Origin: Siphonodentalium dalli
Taxonomy: Eukaryota > Mollusca > Scaphopoda > Gadilida > Siphonodentaliidae
Assembly (NCBI GenBank): GCA_032622095.1
Contig: CP136063.1
Location: 38,970,106-39,034,105, forward strand
Length of the DNA: 64,000 bases
Direction of reading: 5' to 3'
Every line of letters begins with the position of its first letter. Position 1 is the first letter of the stretch. Under the pieces are notes generated by a model. The model was not told where the DNA came from. It did no database searches and was given only the letters and a program-made list of their open reading frames with translations. Below are positions 34,307-44,797 of the stretch, in pieces. The position numbers were made by a program, and so were the translations under genes.

Positions 34307-34489
34307 ATGGCAGAGGGAATGCTTCGCCGTCTCCAGCGACGTCAGGAGAGAACTAAGATGAGGATTTTTTAAAGATATGATACTGAGGAAATTGATCCGA
34401 CAGAACTGTTAGAAGGAGTTTCATGAGTTATAGCGCCGTTAATCAATAGACAGCGACAAGACGACGAAGATCCTCTCGAAGAGTTGTAA
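34307..34489 (+). pseudogene. Possible broken coding remnant
   Basis: Right after the TTAA element, one frame reads MLRRLQRRQERTKMRIF, stop, RYDTEEIDPTELLEGVS, stop, INRQRQDDEDPLEEL, stop. The charged, coding-like composition broken by two in-frame stops suggests a dead C-terminus. No family recognised. Confidence 0.3.
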
Positions 34490-35530
34490 ATACTATTGTA
34501 AATATTTCCATATTTTTGTGAAATTTGAAGATATCTAGTAAAGTCGTCCCACTCAAAAACAGTCTCATAATACAGTTATCCTCGTTTAAACAGTCTTTCA
34601 AATACATTTCCTAACGACCATTATGACATTTCGTCACCAGTTTTAAGAATGGATAGGGCCTAATATTTCGAAATATCTTAACAAAAAAAGATACTTGTAC
34701 TCGCTTTATAATCTTTTCGAATTTCACCAATTTTTAAAGTGCTTTTAGAGTACCACTCCATGACTTGTACTATTTTTCCTCGCGAGATATGAATTCTTGC
34801 GATGTGAATAATATTTATTTCTACGAGAAATTTATAATAATTAAACAAGCAGTCACGGAGAGCAATATATAGGTTCGGTCGTCTCTGGAAGAGTGCATAG
34901 AAGAGAAAGAATCTCTCTGTTCAGAACTTGGAACCTGATAAACTGAACTGGAGTCCTTTGTCTCCACGTTCAGTCGCACTGATTGGTCAAGCCAGAAGAC
35001 AAGGGACCAGCACATAGGGACTCGATGAGTCAGTGTAACCCACGTCGAGTCAGTTGTCTAATCAGTCTTAATGGTTCCCATTTCCCCCAAGATGAACAAT
35101 ATCAACACACACGTGCAATACAGACAAAATGGACGCAGATGGTTTATCCATGTACTCATAATTTCGTCTCCCTTTAGACACTTTAATCAGGAGAGATAAT
35201 GGTTCCTAGAAATTACAGATTACATTACATTAACATACTCACGGCCGTCCAGCTGTCATTGGATAGTGATACTTAACTCTTATTACCCTTTTTCAAGATT
35301 TGATGACGTCAAAACTTCATTATTTCATGTAAGAGATACAAACTGTTCCATTTGGAAAATGAATAGCCTTGAATACACACACACGGTCCTAAAGACAGGA
35401 ATGTCATAATCTGTGTGTTATGTTATGTTGTTTGTTACTTTTTTTTTCTTGGACGAATTTGTCGATTTCAGCGGGATTGTTCCAAAAAGTTCCATGTAAT
35501 GTTATGAATAATGTTCGACTTTCCGTATAG
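34490..35530. other. Non-coding stretch, probable intron
   Basis: No supported coding frame. It ends in the acceptor TTCCGTATAG at 35530. Confidence 0.4.
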
Positions 35531-35671
35531 TTGATCCAGATCCAGCGGTGGGAATACTGGGGACTTTCCCTAATATCCCGTTCTTCCTGGCTATATCCTC
35601 AATAATCGCCTTGTTTGTGGCACGAAAGTTGATTAAATTTCAACATGACCTCGAATACTGGCGTATTTTAG
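35531..35671 (+). CDS. Candidate exon encoding a transmembrane segment
   Basis: 141 bp between a TTCCGTATAG acceptor and a GGTAAGGG-type donor, open in only one frame (phase 1 in, phase 1 out), matching the phase left by the exon at 32812-32962. It encodes VDPDPAVGILGTFPNIPF, then a hydrophobic span LAISSIIALFVA, then a basic stretch ARKLIKFQHDLEYWRIL, as expected for a membrane span followed by a cytoplasmic end. The next exon was not found. Its 3' end and the start of the following intron are repeated, decayed, at about 35728-35800 and 36160-36290. Family not recognised. Confidence 0.5.
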
Positions 35672-36310
35672 GTAAGGGTTAATATATAGGTATAACTTCC
35701 TATCATGACTTATATCGCATTGTTTCGATACAACAGTTGATTAAGTTTCAACTTGACCTTGAATAATTGGTGCGTAATTTGGGTAAGGCTTAAAGTGATG
35801 TTAAACACTCCGGTAGTGTTATCAAATAGAACCGGAGAAAACTATTTTTTAAAGTAGTTAATTTTACGCATATTAATCAAAATTTACAGTACCCACACGT
35901 CATTCTTATATATTAATTAAATGCAATGACTCTCAGTGGCGAAATAATTTGCGTTAGTTTGTCGCTGATCGCAGCGTCCCGAATCGAAGTGTAAATATTT
36001 ACAATTAAGCGTAGTTCAGACAATGATATATATTGAGCGTTATGGTTTATTTCTTTGAACTTTTCGGTAATGCTAGTAGAATGCTACATTCACACACTTG
36101 GCATAGCGCCTGAGTACTAACTGATCAGTTTCTCGCACCGAACAAGTCCATCATATGTCTTTAATACAGTTAAATATATAGTGTATGACTTCCTATCATG
36201 ACTTATATCGCTTTTTCGAAAAGTTGATTAAGTTTCATCTTGACCTTGTGTTTGGTTAAGGGTTAATATAGTTTAACATCTAGGGTAGGACTTCATATGC
36301 CATGACTTCG
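35625..36310. repeat. Decayed tandem copies of an exon-intron junction
   Basis: AAAGTTGATTAAATTTCAAC...GGTAAGGGTTAATAT and the following TTCCTATCATGACTTATATC recur near 35725-35800 and 36185-36300 with mutations. The copies no longer code. About 350 bp of AT-rich sequence separates copies two and three. Confidence 0.6.
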
Positions 36311-36561
36311 CCATGTGTAAGAAACCAAATTTAATTAAGTATGGGTACTGATATCGGCATCAGCGTGTAAACATCATGCTTTATGTGTAAAACCACGTGT
36401 TCGCTGCCTTGAAATGCCTTACACGTATGTACAAATGCTTTATAACTACATTTGTTTAACTGAATTGGTGGAATAAGACCACGCCGTTCATGTAACATTA
36501 CTATTTCGTTGCCGCGAAACGCCAATTGACGATATCGAGTGATTTCATTGACCACCCGAAT

Positions 36562-37052
36562 CTAGGGCCCTTTAATAGTGCAGATATTGGGTATATCCGT
36601 CGAGTTATTCATAATCAGCCAGTAATTATAACAAATATCCTGTATAATAGGGAACATATAACACCAAGAGTATAATGGATCATTCTGTTTAATTTCCATA
36701 TATTTTATATATCTACCCGTCTGGTTTGGGGACCAGCTGGAGACCAGGGTATATCGACTGTATGATAGGCTTGTCCTCCATGAGAGGGGCAGACAATACC
36801 TGACATCTGGATGTTTGGTCAGGAAGTACCGAAGTGAATCCAATTCCGCCAACTTGTGGGCAAACGGATCTGACCATGGAGACCACTGCTTCTGCGTTGG
36901 TTGGTCGGTTGGTTCACGTCTTTTACATAAGATCAGTTTCGACCTTTTGTTACGGCAATATTTGTACAGAAAGTGCAATACAACGATGACCCAAACGGAA
37001 ATACCAATGATAATCCAAATTTTCTCTAGCGTCCAGTTTGACGAGGGCGTCT
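36562..37052 (-). CDS. Candidate last exon of a single-span membrane protein
   Basis: On the minus strand a frame opens after an acceptor-like AACTCCCATAG (37053) in phase 1. It reads TPSSNWTLEKIW, then a clear membrane span IWIIIGISVWVIVVLHFLY, a basic stop-transfer run KYCRNKRSKLILCKRREP, and a long polar tail (QKQWSPWSDPFAHKLAEL, LTKHPDVRYCLPLSWRT) to a stop at 36562. This is the layout of a type I membrane protein with an outside part on exons further right. I found none of those; a TTAA element begins 42 bp upstream of the acceptor. The polypyrimidine tract is weak. Plus-strand frames over this region are its shadow. Family not recognised. Confidence 0.45.
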
Positions 37053-37097
37053 CTATGGGAGTTCAAGAATTTAGTTCTCGAACAAAATGTTGGTTAA

Positions 37098-37490
37098 ACC
37101 ATTTACCCAACAGAACGACCCTGTGCCAATGCATTCTCTTATATATGCGAGTCGACCATAGGTCGCCTCGCATATATAAGAGAATGCATTGGCTTAACAC
37201 ATTAAAAATTATAAAATTGTTAAAGAATGTAAGAAAAAATGGTAAAAAGTGTTAAAAAAAGATTTTTTTTAGGCCAATGCATTCTCTTATATATGCGAGG
37301 CGACCTATGGTCAACTCGCATATATAAGAGAATGCATTGGCACAGGGCATAACTGTAACTATCACAATGTGGTCAAGGAGCCGGTTCCAATGATATCCAT
37401 ATTTATATGGTTCTATTGAGACAGACCGAAGATATTTTAGGCTGTTGAAGCTTTATTTGGCCGATTTTGGCCGTTTTGTTGGGTAAAGGG
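37098..37490. mobile_element. piggyBac-like TTAA element with twin hairpins, copy 2
   Basis: Ends GGGTAAAGGG then TTAA (37491-37494) on the right and TTAA then ACCATTTACCCAACAG on the left (37094-37097). It carries two 69-nt hairpins (37125-37193, 37273-37341). It lies inverted relative to copy 3, with the longer arm (GGCTGTTGAAGCTTTATTTG) on the right. Confidence 0.75.
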
Positions 37491-37494
37491 TTAA

Positions 37495-38389
37495 ACAATA
37501 TATTATTTGAACTAATACAGAACAGAATTACAAACAATAAATACATAACAAATAATTTCAAGTGTTCAAAAGAGGATTGGGCAACAAGCTTGGTGGCTTT
37601 TGTTAAGTCATATCCTCAAAAAATAAATGTTACCCCAATAGATAGCATTGGGGTATAGCAGACGGGTTTGGTTCTGTGTGGTCCGAATAATAAAGTTTAG
37701 GTGAAGGTATAGGAAATAGAAAGGGAATGCAGGCAGTGGTTGCAAAGGGGGTAGATGAACTTACTACTACCAGCAGGATAAGATATGTCACGGAGAAATA
37801 AGATAGGATTGTATCATGTTAAATTGATCACCATTTATTGTCACAAGCCAGTGAAGAGTCTAAATTCAAAATAAATTTGATCACGCTACGACCCAATTGG
37901 CTGCGAACAAAATGTTCTATGTGGAGTTGTTGTAAAGGCGTAAGTTTATGGGTCAATTTCATTTCTTCAAATATGGGAAAAGCTTCTAACATTGGTTTCC
38001 AGAATACTTCAGGAAGATGCCATTTGAACTACTCAACAAGGTACTTATACAGGACGATGGCCAAGATAGTACACTTTGAACTACTCTACGAGGTAATTAC
38101 ACAAAGCGATGGTCAGGAAGGTACATTTTGAGCTACTCTTAAAGTACTTAGATAGAATGGTTTCAACAACTTTGTTTACTGATGCTATTGAGTATTTAAA
38201 TATAATCTATACCACATACTTCTCAGTCCGATCGTCACACTTCTCCGAAGCTTTCATATTCACTGAAGGGAGGTATGTACCTACGTTAAGTGTATTGAGC
38301 ATTATTGCGAGTTTGACATAGTGTGTATAGTTCGTGTTTGGATATCTAAAATGCCATTTTGTGTATATACTATTCACCCCTCTCTTTCG
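37495..38389. other. Non-coding stretch with a short triplication
   Basis: A phrase of about 48 bp (TTTGAACTACTC...GATGGCCAAGATAGTACA) occurs about three times between 38020 and 38150, decaying. No supported gene. Confidence 0.4.
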
Positions 38390-38393
38390 TTAA

Positions 38394-38785
38394 CCCTTTA
38401 CCCAACAAACCGGCCAAAACCGGCCAAATAAAGCTGCAACAGCCTAAATTATCTTGGGCCTGTCTCAATAAAACCATGCAAATATGGATATCATTGGAAC
38501 CGGCTCATTGACCACATTGTGATGGTTACAGTTATGCCCTGTGCCAATGCATTCTCTTATATATGCGAGTCGACCATAGGTCGCCTCGCATATATAAGAG
38601 AATGCATTGGCCTAAAAAACATCTTTTTTTAACACTTTTTACCATTTTTTCTTACATTCTTTAACAATTTTATAATTTTTAATGTGTTAAGCCAATGCAT
38701 TCTCTTATATATGTGAGGCGACCTATGGTCGACTCGCATATATAAGAGAATGCATTGGCACAGGGCCCTTCTGTTGGGTAAAGGG
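38394..38785. mobile_element. piggyBac-like TTAA element with twin hairpins, copy 3
   Basis: 392 bp, tips CCCTTTACCCAACA and TGTTGGGTAAAGGG, TTAA on both sides (38390-38393, 38786-38789). Hairpins at 38543-38611 and 38691-38759. The spacer holds TTCTTTAACAATTTTATAAT, the uninterrupted form of the site that is split in copy 1. Confidence 0.8.
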
Positions 38786-39017
38786 TTAATCTCAATGATC
38801 ACCTCTCTCTACACTGTTAGAAAAATGCCAGTCGCTTTAACGGTGTCATAACGCGCAACATCGCTGCCAATATTGGTCACACTGTAGCATGTTCCACAGT
38901 ACAAAACTGTTTACGTAACTGTCAGACTGTATCTGGTAACAATTTCCTAATTTCAATATAATAAAACCGTGATGACAATGTGATTTCCCGATAGGCATTA
39001 CGATTCATGTTTTAGAA

Positions 39018-39310
39018 TGGTCGAAATTAGTATTATTCGTAACTGAAAAATACATCTTACATGTAGTTATTTTATTACGGTCATAGTTTTGATGAAATTT
39101 AAATCCTCAATGCACGTGACAGACAGTACTTATGAATCTTTAAAATTTGAAGAGTATCAAACTTGTTATCTGTCTCCTGGAATTTAATACAGAAAAAGAC
39201 TGTGATGTGTTCACCGTTAACTGACTACTGTATGCATATGGCTGTAAATAAAAAAACGATAATACAACATGCAGCTGAAAAGTACTTAACATGAATCGAG
39301 CATGTCCTTT
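39018..39310 (+). mobile_element. Partial inverted-repeat element, copy lacking its right end
   Basis: Starts AATGGTCGAAATTAGTATTA, then AACTGAAAAATACATCTTA as at 24385. The left tip is the reverse complement of the right end of the 24.4-24.65 kb copy. Confidence 0.55.
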
Positions 39311-39547
39311 TGCGACACGAAGCAAGTCCAAAATCAAATTTATGTACCGTAAAAGTAAAGCATCCGAAACATTTGCAAATTATGAGCAAAAAAATTTATG
39401 GTGACCCGTCAAAAGTACCATTTAATCTTAGTCGTCTGACCGTTATTTAGTTACAGTCTTGATATTAACGGCGTTGAACCGTAAAAAATACAACGGTCTG
39501 AATGTTAGTGGTTACAGTCTTCTATTAACTTAAACTGTGTTGTATCG

Positions 39548-39725
39548 TGGAACATGCTATAGCCTAGCGGTATGTGTAACTGTCCAAGGCTGGAAAGACT
39601 TTGCGCGGTTCGACACCGTTAAAACGACGGGCATTTCTCTAACAATGTGCATGTATATTATCTACATTTTATCTTACTTTGTCTTTCACTATCTCTCGCC
39701 CTCTGGGTTGATAATTTGTCATAAC
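39548..39725 (+). mobile_element. tRNA-derived SINE
   Basis: An A-box (TAGCCTAGCGG, 39560-39570) and a B-box (GGTTCGACACC, 39607-39617) are spaced as in a tRNA, but the arms do not form a full cloverleaf. A non-tRNA body follows (ACATTTTATCTTACTTTGTC, CTATCTCGCCCTCTGGGTTG). SINEs of this kind are transcribed by RNA polymerase III and moved by a partner LINE. The boundaries are approximate. Confidence 0.6.
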
Positions 39726-39865
39726 ACATAACGTCACTCCTTTGTTAATCGAGTCCAGTTTAATTGACAATAGATGGTTATTGTCGATATTTTACATTAT
39801 CTTTCAAACAACGATCCATTATTTTAATAACAGACGCTAAATGTCCACATTAATTAACAGTAATT

Positions 39866-40525
39866 TTACCGTGGGCGATTTCACTAACACCACCACGTGT
39901 AGACTGTGGGCCAAATTATAAATTTCTGTGGTCCCATGTAGGTTTTATGTTTTTCCGGTTTATTAGTTTATAAGTCGAACTGCGCGATCAGGAGGCCGGT
40001 CATCGGTAAAAGGTGTAGTTGGGAATTTCAATTTCGTTTATTGTCCTTTACATTATTTTGTCAATAATGTTGATTTTTGGTTTGTGACAAGCTATGTCAA
40101 TTACTAATAAAAGAAATCTAAAAGATAATTTGTAAGTCTTATATTTCAACTTTTATAGATATGTTTTCGTTCTGCAGCCCACTGATGGTTGTGTTGTGGT
40201 GGTACTAAAGTTGCAGTATGTAACAATTATGACCGCGTTAATTGCTTTCGATCTTTATGTATGAACAATGACTGGACCATACCTCCGATTTTTGATCCGC
40301 ATTTAGCTTTCTGGTGTGGTGAATGGGAAAGCTGCAATAATAAACCGTAGCTTTTTTTGGTAATAATTTGAAGGATTAGTTGTTTTAACGGAATTAGTTG
40401 TTTTAACGCAGTTCGACTTTTAAACTAATAAACCGGAAAAACATAAAACCTACATGGGACCACAGAAATTTATAATTTGGCACACAGTATAGACGTGGTG
40501 GTGTTAGTGAAATCGCCCACGGTAA
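39866..40525. mobile_element. Element with ~115-bp inverted ends (TTACCGTGGGCG)
   Basis: The left end TTACCGTGGGCGATTTCACT and its inverse at 40506-40525 open arms that match through the 'GGTCCCATGTAGGTTTTATG' part (arms about 39866-39980 and 40408-40525). The interior matches 11840-12470 and, inverted, 49230-49420. No coding capacity. Confidence 0.75.
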
Positions 40526-40810
40526 TTCATGTAACCAATAGATTTATATTATAATTTATATTTGTGTCTAATGATATGATCTTGGTGGTGTTTCCATTTC
40601 TGACTATCGTTTTCTTGTTTTATTTGACTTGCATGTATGATACAATAATGTAGCTATTTTGACAACGATTTTCAAGTACAATATCGCTCTGATCGATTGC
40701 TGGAACCATGACGTAATTGATACACACATAGATTGTCGTCACTCAGGTGAAGCATGTCAGGCATGTCGTTTCATGCAAGTAGCCATTGAGTTTTCAACAA
40801 TTTGTCGAAT
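40526..40810. other. Flank partly shared with 12470-12600, no gene
   Basis: TTTATATTATAATTTATATT and ATGATATGATCTTG-like phrases match the sequence after the 12.4-kb copy. Confidence 0.4.
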
Positions 40811-40814
40811 TTAA

Positions 40815-41331
40815 AGGTGGATTATCTCTTTGTAAACATGTATTATATAGATACCGGGGTATAAAATGTTAGATCTGAGTCGAACACCCATTTCCGGAAA
40901 TGCTTCTATCGATCAACATTCAGTTGATTTCGAATATTTTCTGGACTAAAGGAGTGGTTGTTTAGCTAACGAACAATAATGGTTACTGTTAACAGAAACC
41001 AGAAATTTTATTGCACAATTTTGTCACAAATAAACATTAATTATACTCATTATCGGTTGTAACTATGGAATCAAACAATACAACCAATCAATCTGGGACA
41101 TTTGACGCTAGGTACGTAGCCATGGGAACAGCCTGATGCCCTCTATCGTTATATGGTATCACACGAATGGTCTGTTCTAAAAATAGACAAAAAACGGTCC
41201 CAATAAAATATTCGAAATAAAATCAATATTAATTGATAGAAGCCTTTCCGGGCATGGGTCTTCAGTTCATATTTATTATTTTGTACCCACGAAACTATTT
41301 CAAATTTGTTATTTAAAGAGACAATGCATCT
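40815..41331. mobile_element. TTAA MITE (AGRTGGATTATCTCTTT), full copy
   Basis: 517 bp, left tip AGGTGGATTATCTCTTT after TTAA (40811-40814), right tip slightly mutated (AGACAATGCATCT) before TTAA (41332-41335). It is co-linear with 33638-34155. Confidence 0.85.
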
Positions 41332-41481
41332 TTAATTCCGTCCATGTGTGGCTTATTATAACAACACTCATGATACAACGTCAATTAATAAATTAATTAA
41401 AGTGATTCACATGTGACTGTTTTCTTTTGATCCTTGGTATAAAGATCTCAATCTACAGGATCGCAAAACATCAAATTAGGT

Positions 41482-41946
41482 ATATGTCACCCGCCATATC
41501 AATTCCAGTCGTAAGTCGGGATTGTTTTACCCTGTGCCAATGCATTCTCTTATATATGCGAGTCGACCATAGGTCGCCTCGCATATATAAGAGAATGCAT
41601 TGGCCTAACAATTTTTTACAATTTTAATAGTTTTTTTCTTGTATTCTTTAACAATTTTATAAATTCACCCATACAGAGCCCCAGACAAACATGAGCAGAC
41701 GACACTCTTCTATATGCTTCTATATATGTGTGGGGCTCCCTGCAGGGTAATGGATGTTTTTTATTTTATGTCCTAAAAATTGTCAGAAACATTTATTTTA
41801 AAAAAATGAAAACAAATTGTTAGGCCAATGCATTCTCTTATATATGAGAGGCGACCTATGGTCGACTCGCATATATAAGAAAATGCATTGGCACAGGGTA
41901 AAAAAATCCCGGCTTACGACTGGATTTGATATGGCGGGTCACATAT
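41482..41946. mobile_element. Twin-hairpin element with different outer arms
   Basis: Carries the same two 69-nt hairpins (41536-41604, 41824-41892) as the piggyBac-like elements, but its outer arms are ATATGTCACCCGCCATATCA and CCAGTCGTAAGTCGGGATTG, mirrored at the right end up to 41946. The TTAA/CCCTTTACCC tips are absent. Confidence 0.7.
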
Positions 41947-42216
41947 GTGGTATTGCATATATATTAAGGGGAAAGCGGGTTAATATGCCACGTCATTCAT
42001 GCAGCCAACGAGGTGTGGATAGGGCCGAACACACGGTAAAGCTCAGGTGTTGTTGATGCAACTTCGGGTTATTCCATTCTAATCAGTGTGACGGTTCAAA
42101 CAAATTAAGTCGGCCCTGTTATAAGTCAGATAACTCTTTCATACTGCGGCCTCGGTCGACCAATACGCTGAAATCATGTACAGTTTGAAGTCATTATCAT
42201 GTAATCATGTCAGGGT

Positions 42217-43412
42217 TAATGGACGAGCTACTGGACATTCGTAAACTGGATAGTCGACCCATCTATATCAGAATTGCAATGTGGAGACATTCAACTCATC
42301 AATTAAAATCACGCGGATACGACTTCTCATTACAAAAAACTGCAAATGGACACCTCTCATCTCGGATCTTCCTATTTTAGATGACACCATGTACCTCACT
42401 TATGACAGAAAATATATATTACATCACTTAACGTGCTGTCAAATCCATTTTGGAAAGATGTATTTTCATCATGGTGTGAGTATTTAAGATTGAACTCTAA
42501 AAATCATAATGTTTTGTGAAAAACGATATGGAATAATCCAGCAATTACTCCCTATGGGCGATATATCAATTTCAACTCATGGAGGGCCAAAGGAGTAATT
42601 TTCATCAACGATTTGATCCAGAGCGATGGAAGGTTTCACACGCCACAGTCAATGTTAAGCACGTATAATATAAGAACAAACTGTATTACTTTAACCAGTA
42701 TCACTCGACAAATATTGGAAATATCGAAAAAATTAGACCAACCACTGAGACATATTGCTAGCCCATTTCTTCCAGACAATTTTGTAACTACTGTACGCGA
42801 CCGAAAAGGTGGACAAGAATTTTACAGAATTCTCAATTCAACTTGTCCCACCCCAAAATCATGCAGAAAATGGGAACACGAACTAGGTGTAATCAACTCT
42901 TGTGACACTCACTTTAAGCTACCGTTCACCACGACGCCTGACACTAAACTGCAATGGTTACAATATCGAATAAACACTCGAATCCTTGCGAACAATCGAT
43001 TTCTTAATATAATAAAGCTAAGACAAAATGATAGATGCGAAAGATGCCAAACAGAAATTTAAACAATTTCACACATATATTTTGGAACTGTAGATATGTC
43101 CAGTCTTTCTTTTAAAACTGATCAAATGGGGCAACAGACAAAGGCCTCGACTTACGTGTTTCGAAAAAGACCATGCTACTTGGAGCTATCCCATTGAAAC
43201 CAAACAGCGTGATAAATATTTTTTTACTTATTTTAAAACAATATCTTTATAAAGCAAAGTTTTCCGCGAAACCACTCAGCTTGATCGAATTTTTAATGAT
43301 CTCAGATTACGTTATGACTGCGAAAAGTTACGGGCACGATGCAACAAAGAAATAACAGCATTTCAACAGAAGTGGATAATTCTGGAGAAAGCACTAGCCT
43401 TCACAGAATAAT
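42217..43412 (+). mobile_element. Decayed L1-like LINE, C-terminal end of ORF2
   Basis: Pieces in several frames line up as the end of an L1-type polymerase. Near 42540-42660: YGRYINFNSWRAKGVIFIND. Near 42900-43060: TKLQWLQYRINTRILANNRF and LRQNDRCERC. Near 43065-43110, in a shifted frame, a TISHI...F motif with a nearby cysteine. Near 43290-43400: DLRLRYDCEKLRARCNKEIT and FQQKWIILEKAL. Only 42613-43062 is a continuous frame; at least one stop (43060-43062) and frameshifts break the rest. The 5' part is missing. Assignment to the L1 clade rests on remembered motif order, not on a search. Confidence 0.65.
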
Positions 43413-44590
43413 ATGCCCACCGACAAATACATCCCATTTATCCGGGCAAACAGAAAAACACTGTAAGATACTAACTACAATGCACATATATCGTCCAATA
43501 ATTCAGACTCTAGACTTATAGAATAATGTTGTACAAAAACGACTTCATTCAATTGACAACCTTGACTAATTTCTCAAATTAATTTATATAAATTAATAAA
43601 TTTAGCTAAATTATGTCAAGATCAAGACAACGTTACCAGCTACTGGTAGCTTATATACAGTAACAATTCTTCTACAACATCATTCATATTGCCACCAATG
43701 CATGGTACAAAAGTAGGCCATAGGCCCACACACACAACGCATGTGGGCGTCTGGAACGCGCGCACCATGCAGTCAAATGTATGCATAAATGTAAGTTGGT
43801 TGGTTACCCCTCCCCACACGACCCATTGATAAATGTTTGAACGCACACATGTATGTAAAATGACTGCTTATACATGTATATGTATATCTCTGGGTAATAA
43901 ACATTTAAAAAAATATATATCACAATTGCGGTTAAGGTGTAATAATTGAAATGTATAACCCCACCTCCATTGAATAATTTCCCAATTCTATGTGCACCCT
44001 TCATCCACCTGTTAGAATGTTTTAATTGCTATAACCAGGCACAACTGCAAGATTAGTAATTTCCAACTGATGCCAATTTAGTCACGACCAATTTCACACC
44101 ACTAAAAAGGTGGTTGAAATATTAAACTATGAAATAATTTGTAACATATATTCGATGCGAAATTTCTAATTGATGGGGGGGGGGGGGGGGGGGTGTCAAC
44201 GGATCCGTGTGTATATATATAGTACTTATTTCGTCAATGTTACAATGTTTCTCCCGTCGCAGCATATATGTTGCATGGAGGGGTGTGCACATTTAAAATA
44301 TTGTGCAGCCCAATGGCAGAACATTCAGAAAAAACAGTAATTTGTTTTAATTTATGTATGAGAAAACGAAGTGACATTGACGAAATTAGTTCTGCCAGAA
44401 AAATTAAGTCTCCTCTCATGATAATCCATCTTTAAGTAAACCTGCTGGCATTGCACCCTCTTCCTAGCGTTGAGCCCGCAATACAAGCTCAGAATACAAC
44501 AGACTGAGCCAACTGGAGCATGTCCACATATCAACGCACAAAACATACACGGATAAATCAAAAAGGTGTTTGTTCAGCTTTTCGGCGAAT
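43413..44590. other. Non-coding stretch with a G run at 44174-44194
   Basis: Short frames only. A piece near 44390 (AAATTAAGTCTCCTCTCATG) recurs at 49122, and 44562-44580 matches the TTAA MITE interior (AGGTGTTTGTTCAGCT). Confidence 0.45.
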
Positions 44591-44597
44591 TGCGCTA

Positions 44598-44797
44598 TCT
44601 GACCTTGAATTGTCCATTTTGAAGGTCAAGGTCAGGTGGGGGTCACATCGAGGTTACGATTTGACCCGTCCAAAACACTCCGTGGACGAAAGTAACCCTA
44701 TGTATAAAATTTCGTCGAAATCCTGTCAAAATTCGCGATTTGACCTTGAATTCACCATTTTTAAGGTCAAGGTCTTGTTGGGGTCACGATTTGACCT
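44598..44797 (+). repeat. 'GACCTTGAA...AAGGTCAAGGTC' repeat, two units
   Basis: TGACCTTGAATTGTCCATTT, AAGGTCAAGGTCAGG, ATTTGACCCGTCCAAAACAC and TATAAAATTTCGTCGAAATC, as in 2166-2400 and 52730-53225. Confidence 0.75.

Noticed and set aside
36815-37255. 146-residue plus-strand frame
   Set aside because: Antisense of the membrane exon, then runs into a piggyBac-like element; the minus-strand frame has the clearer domain layout.
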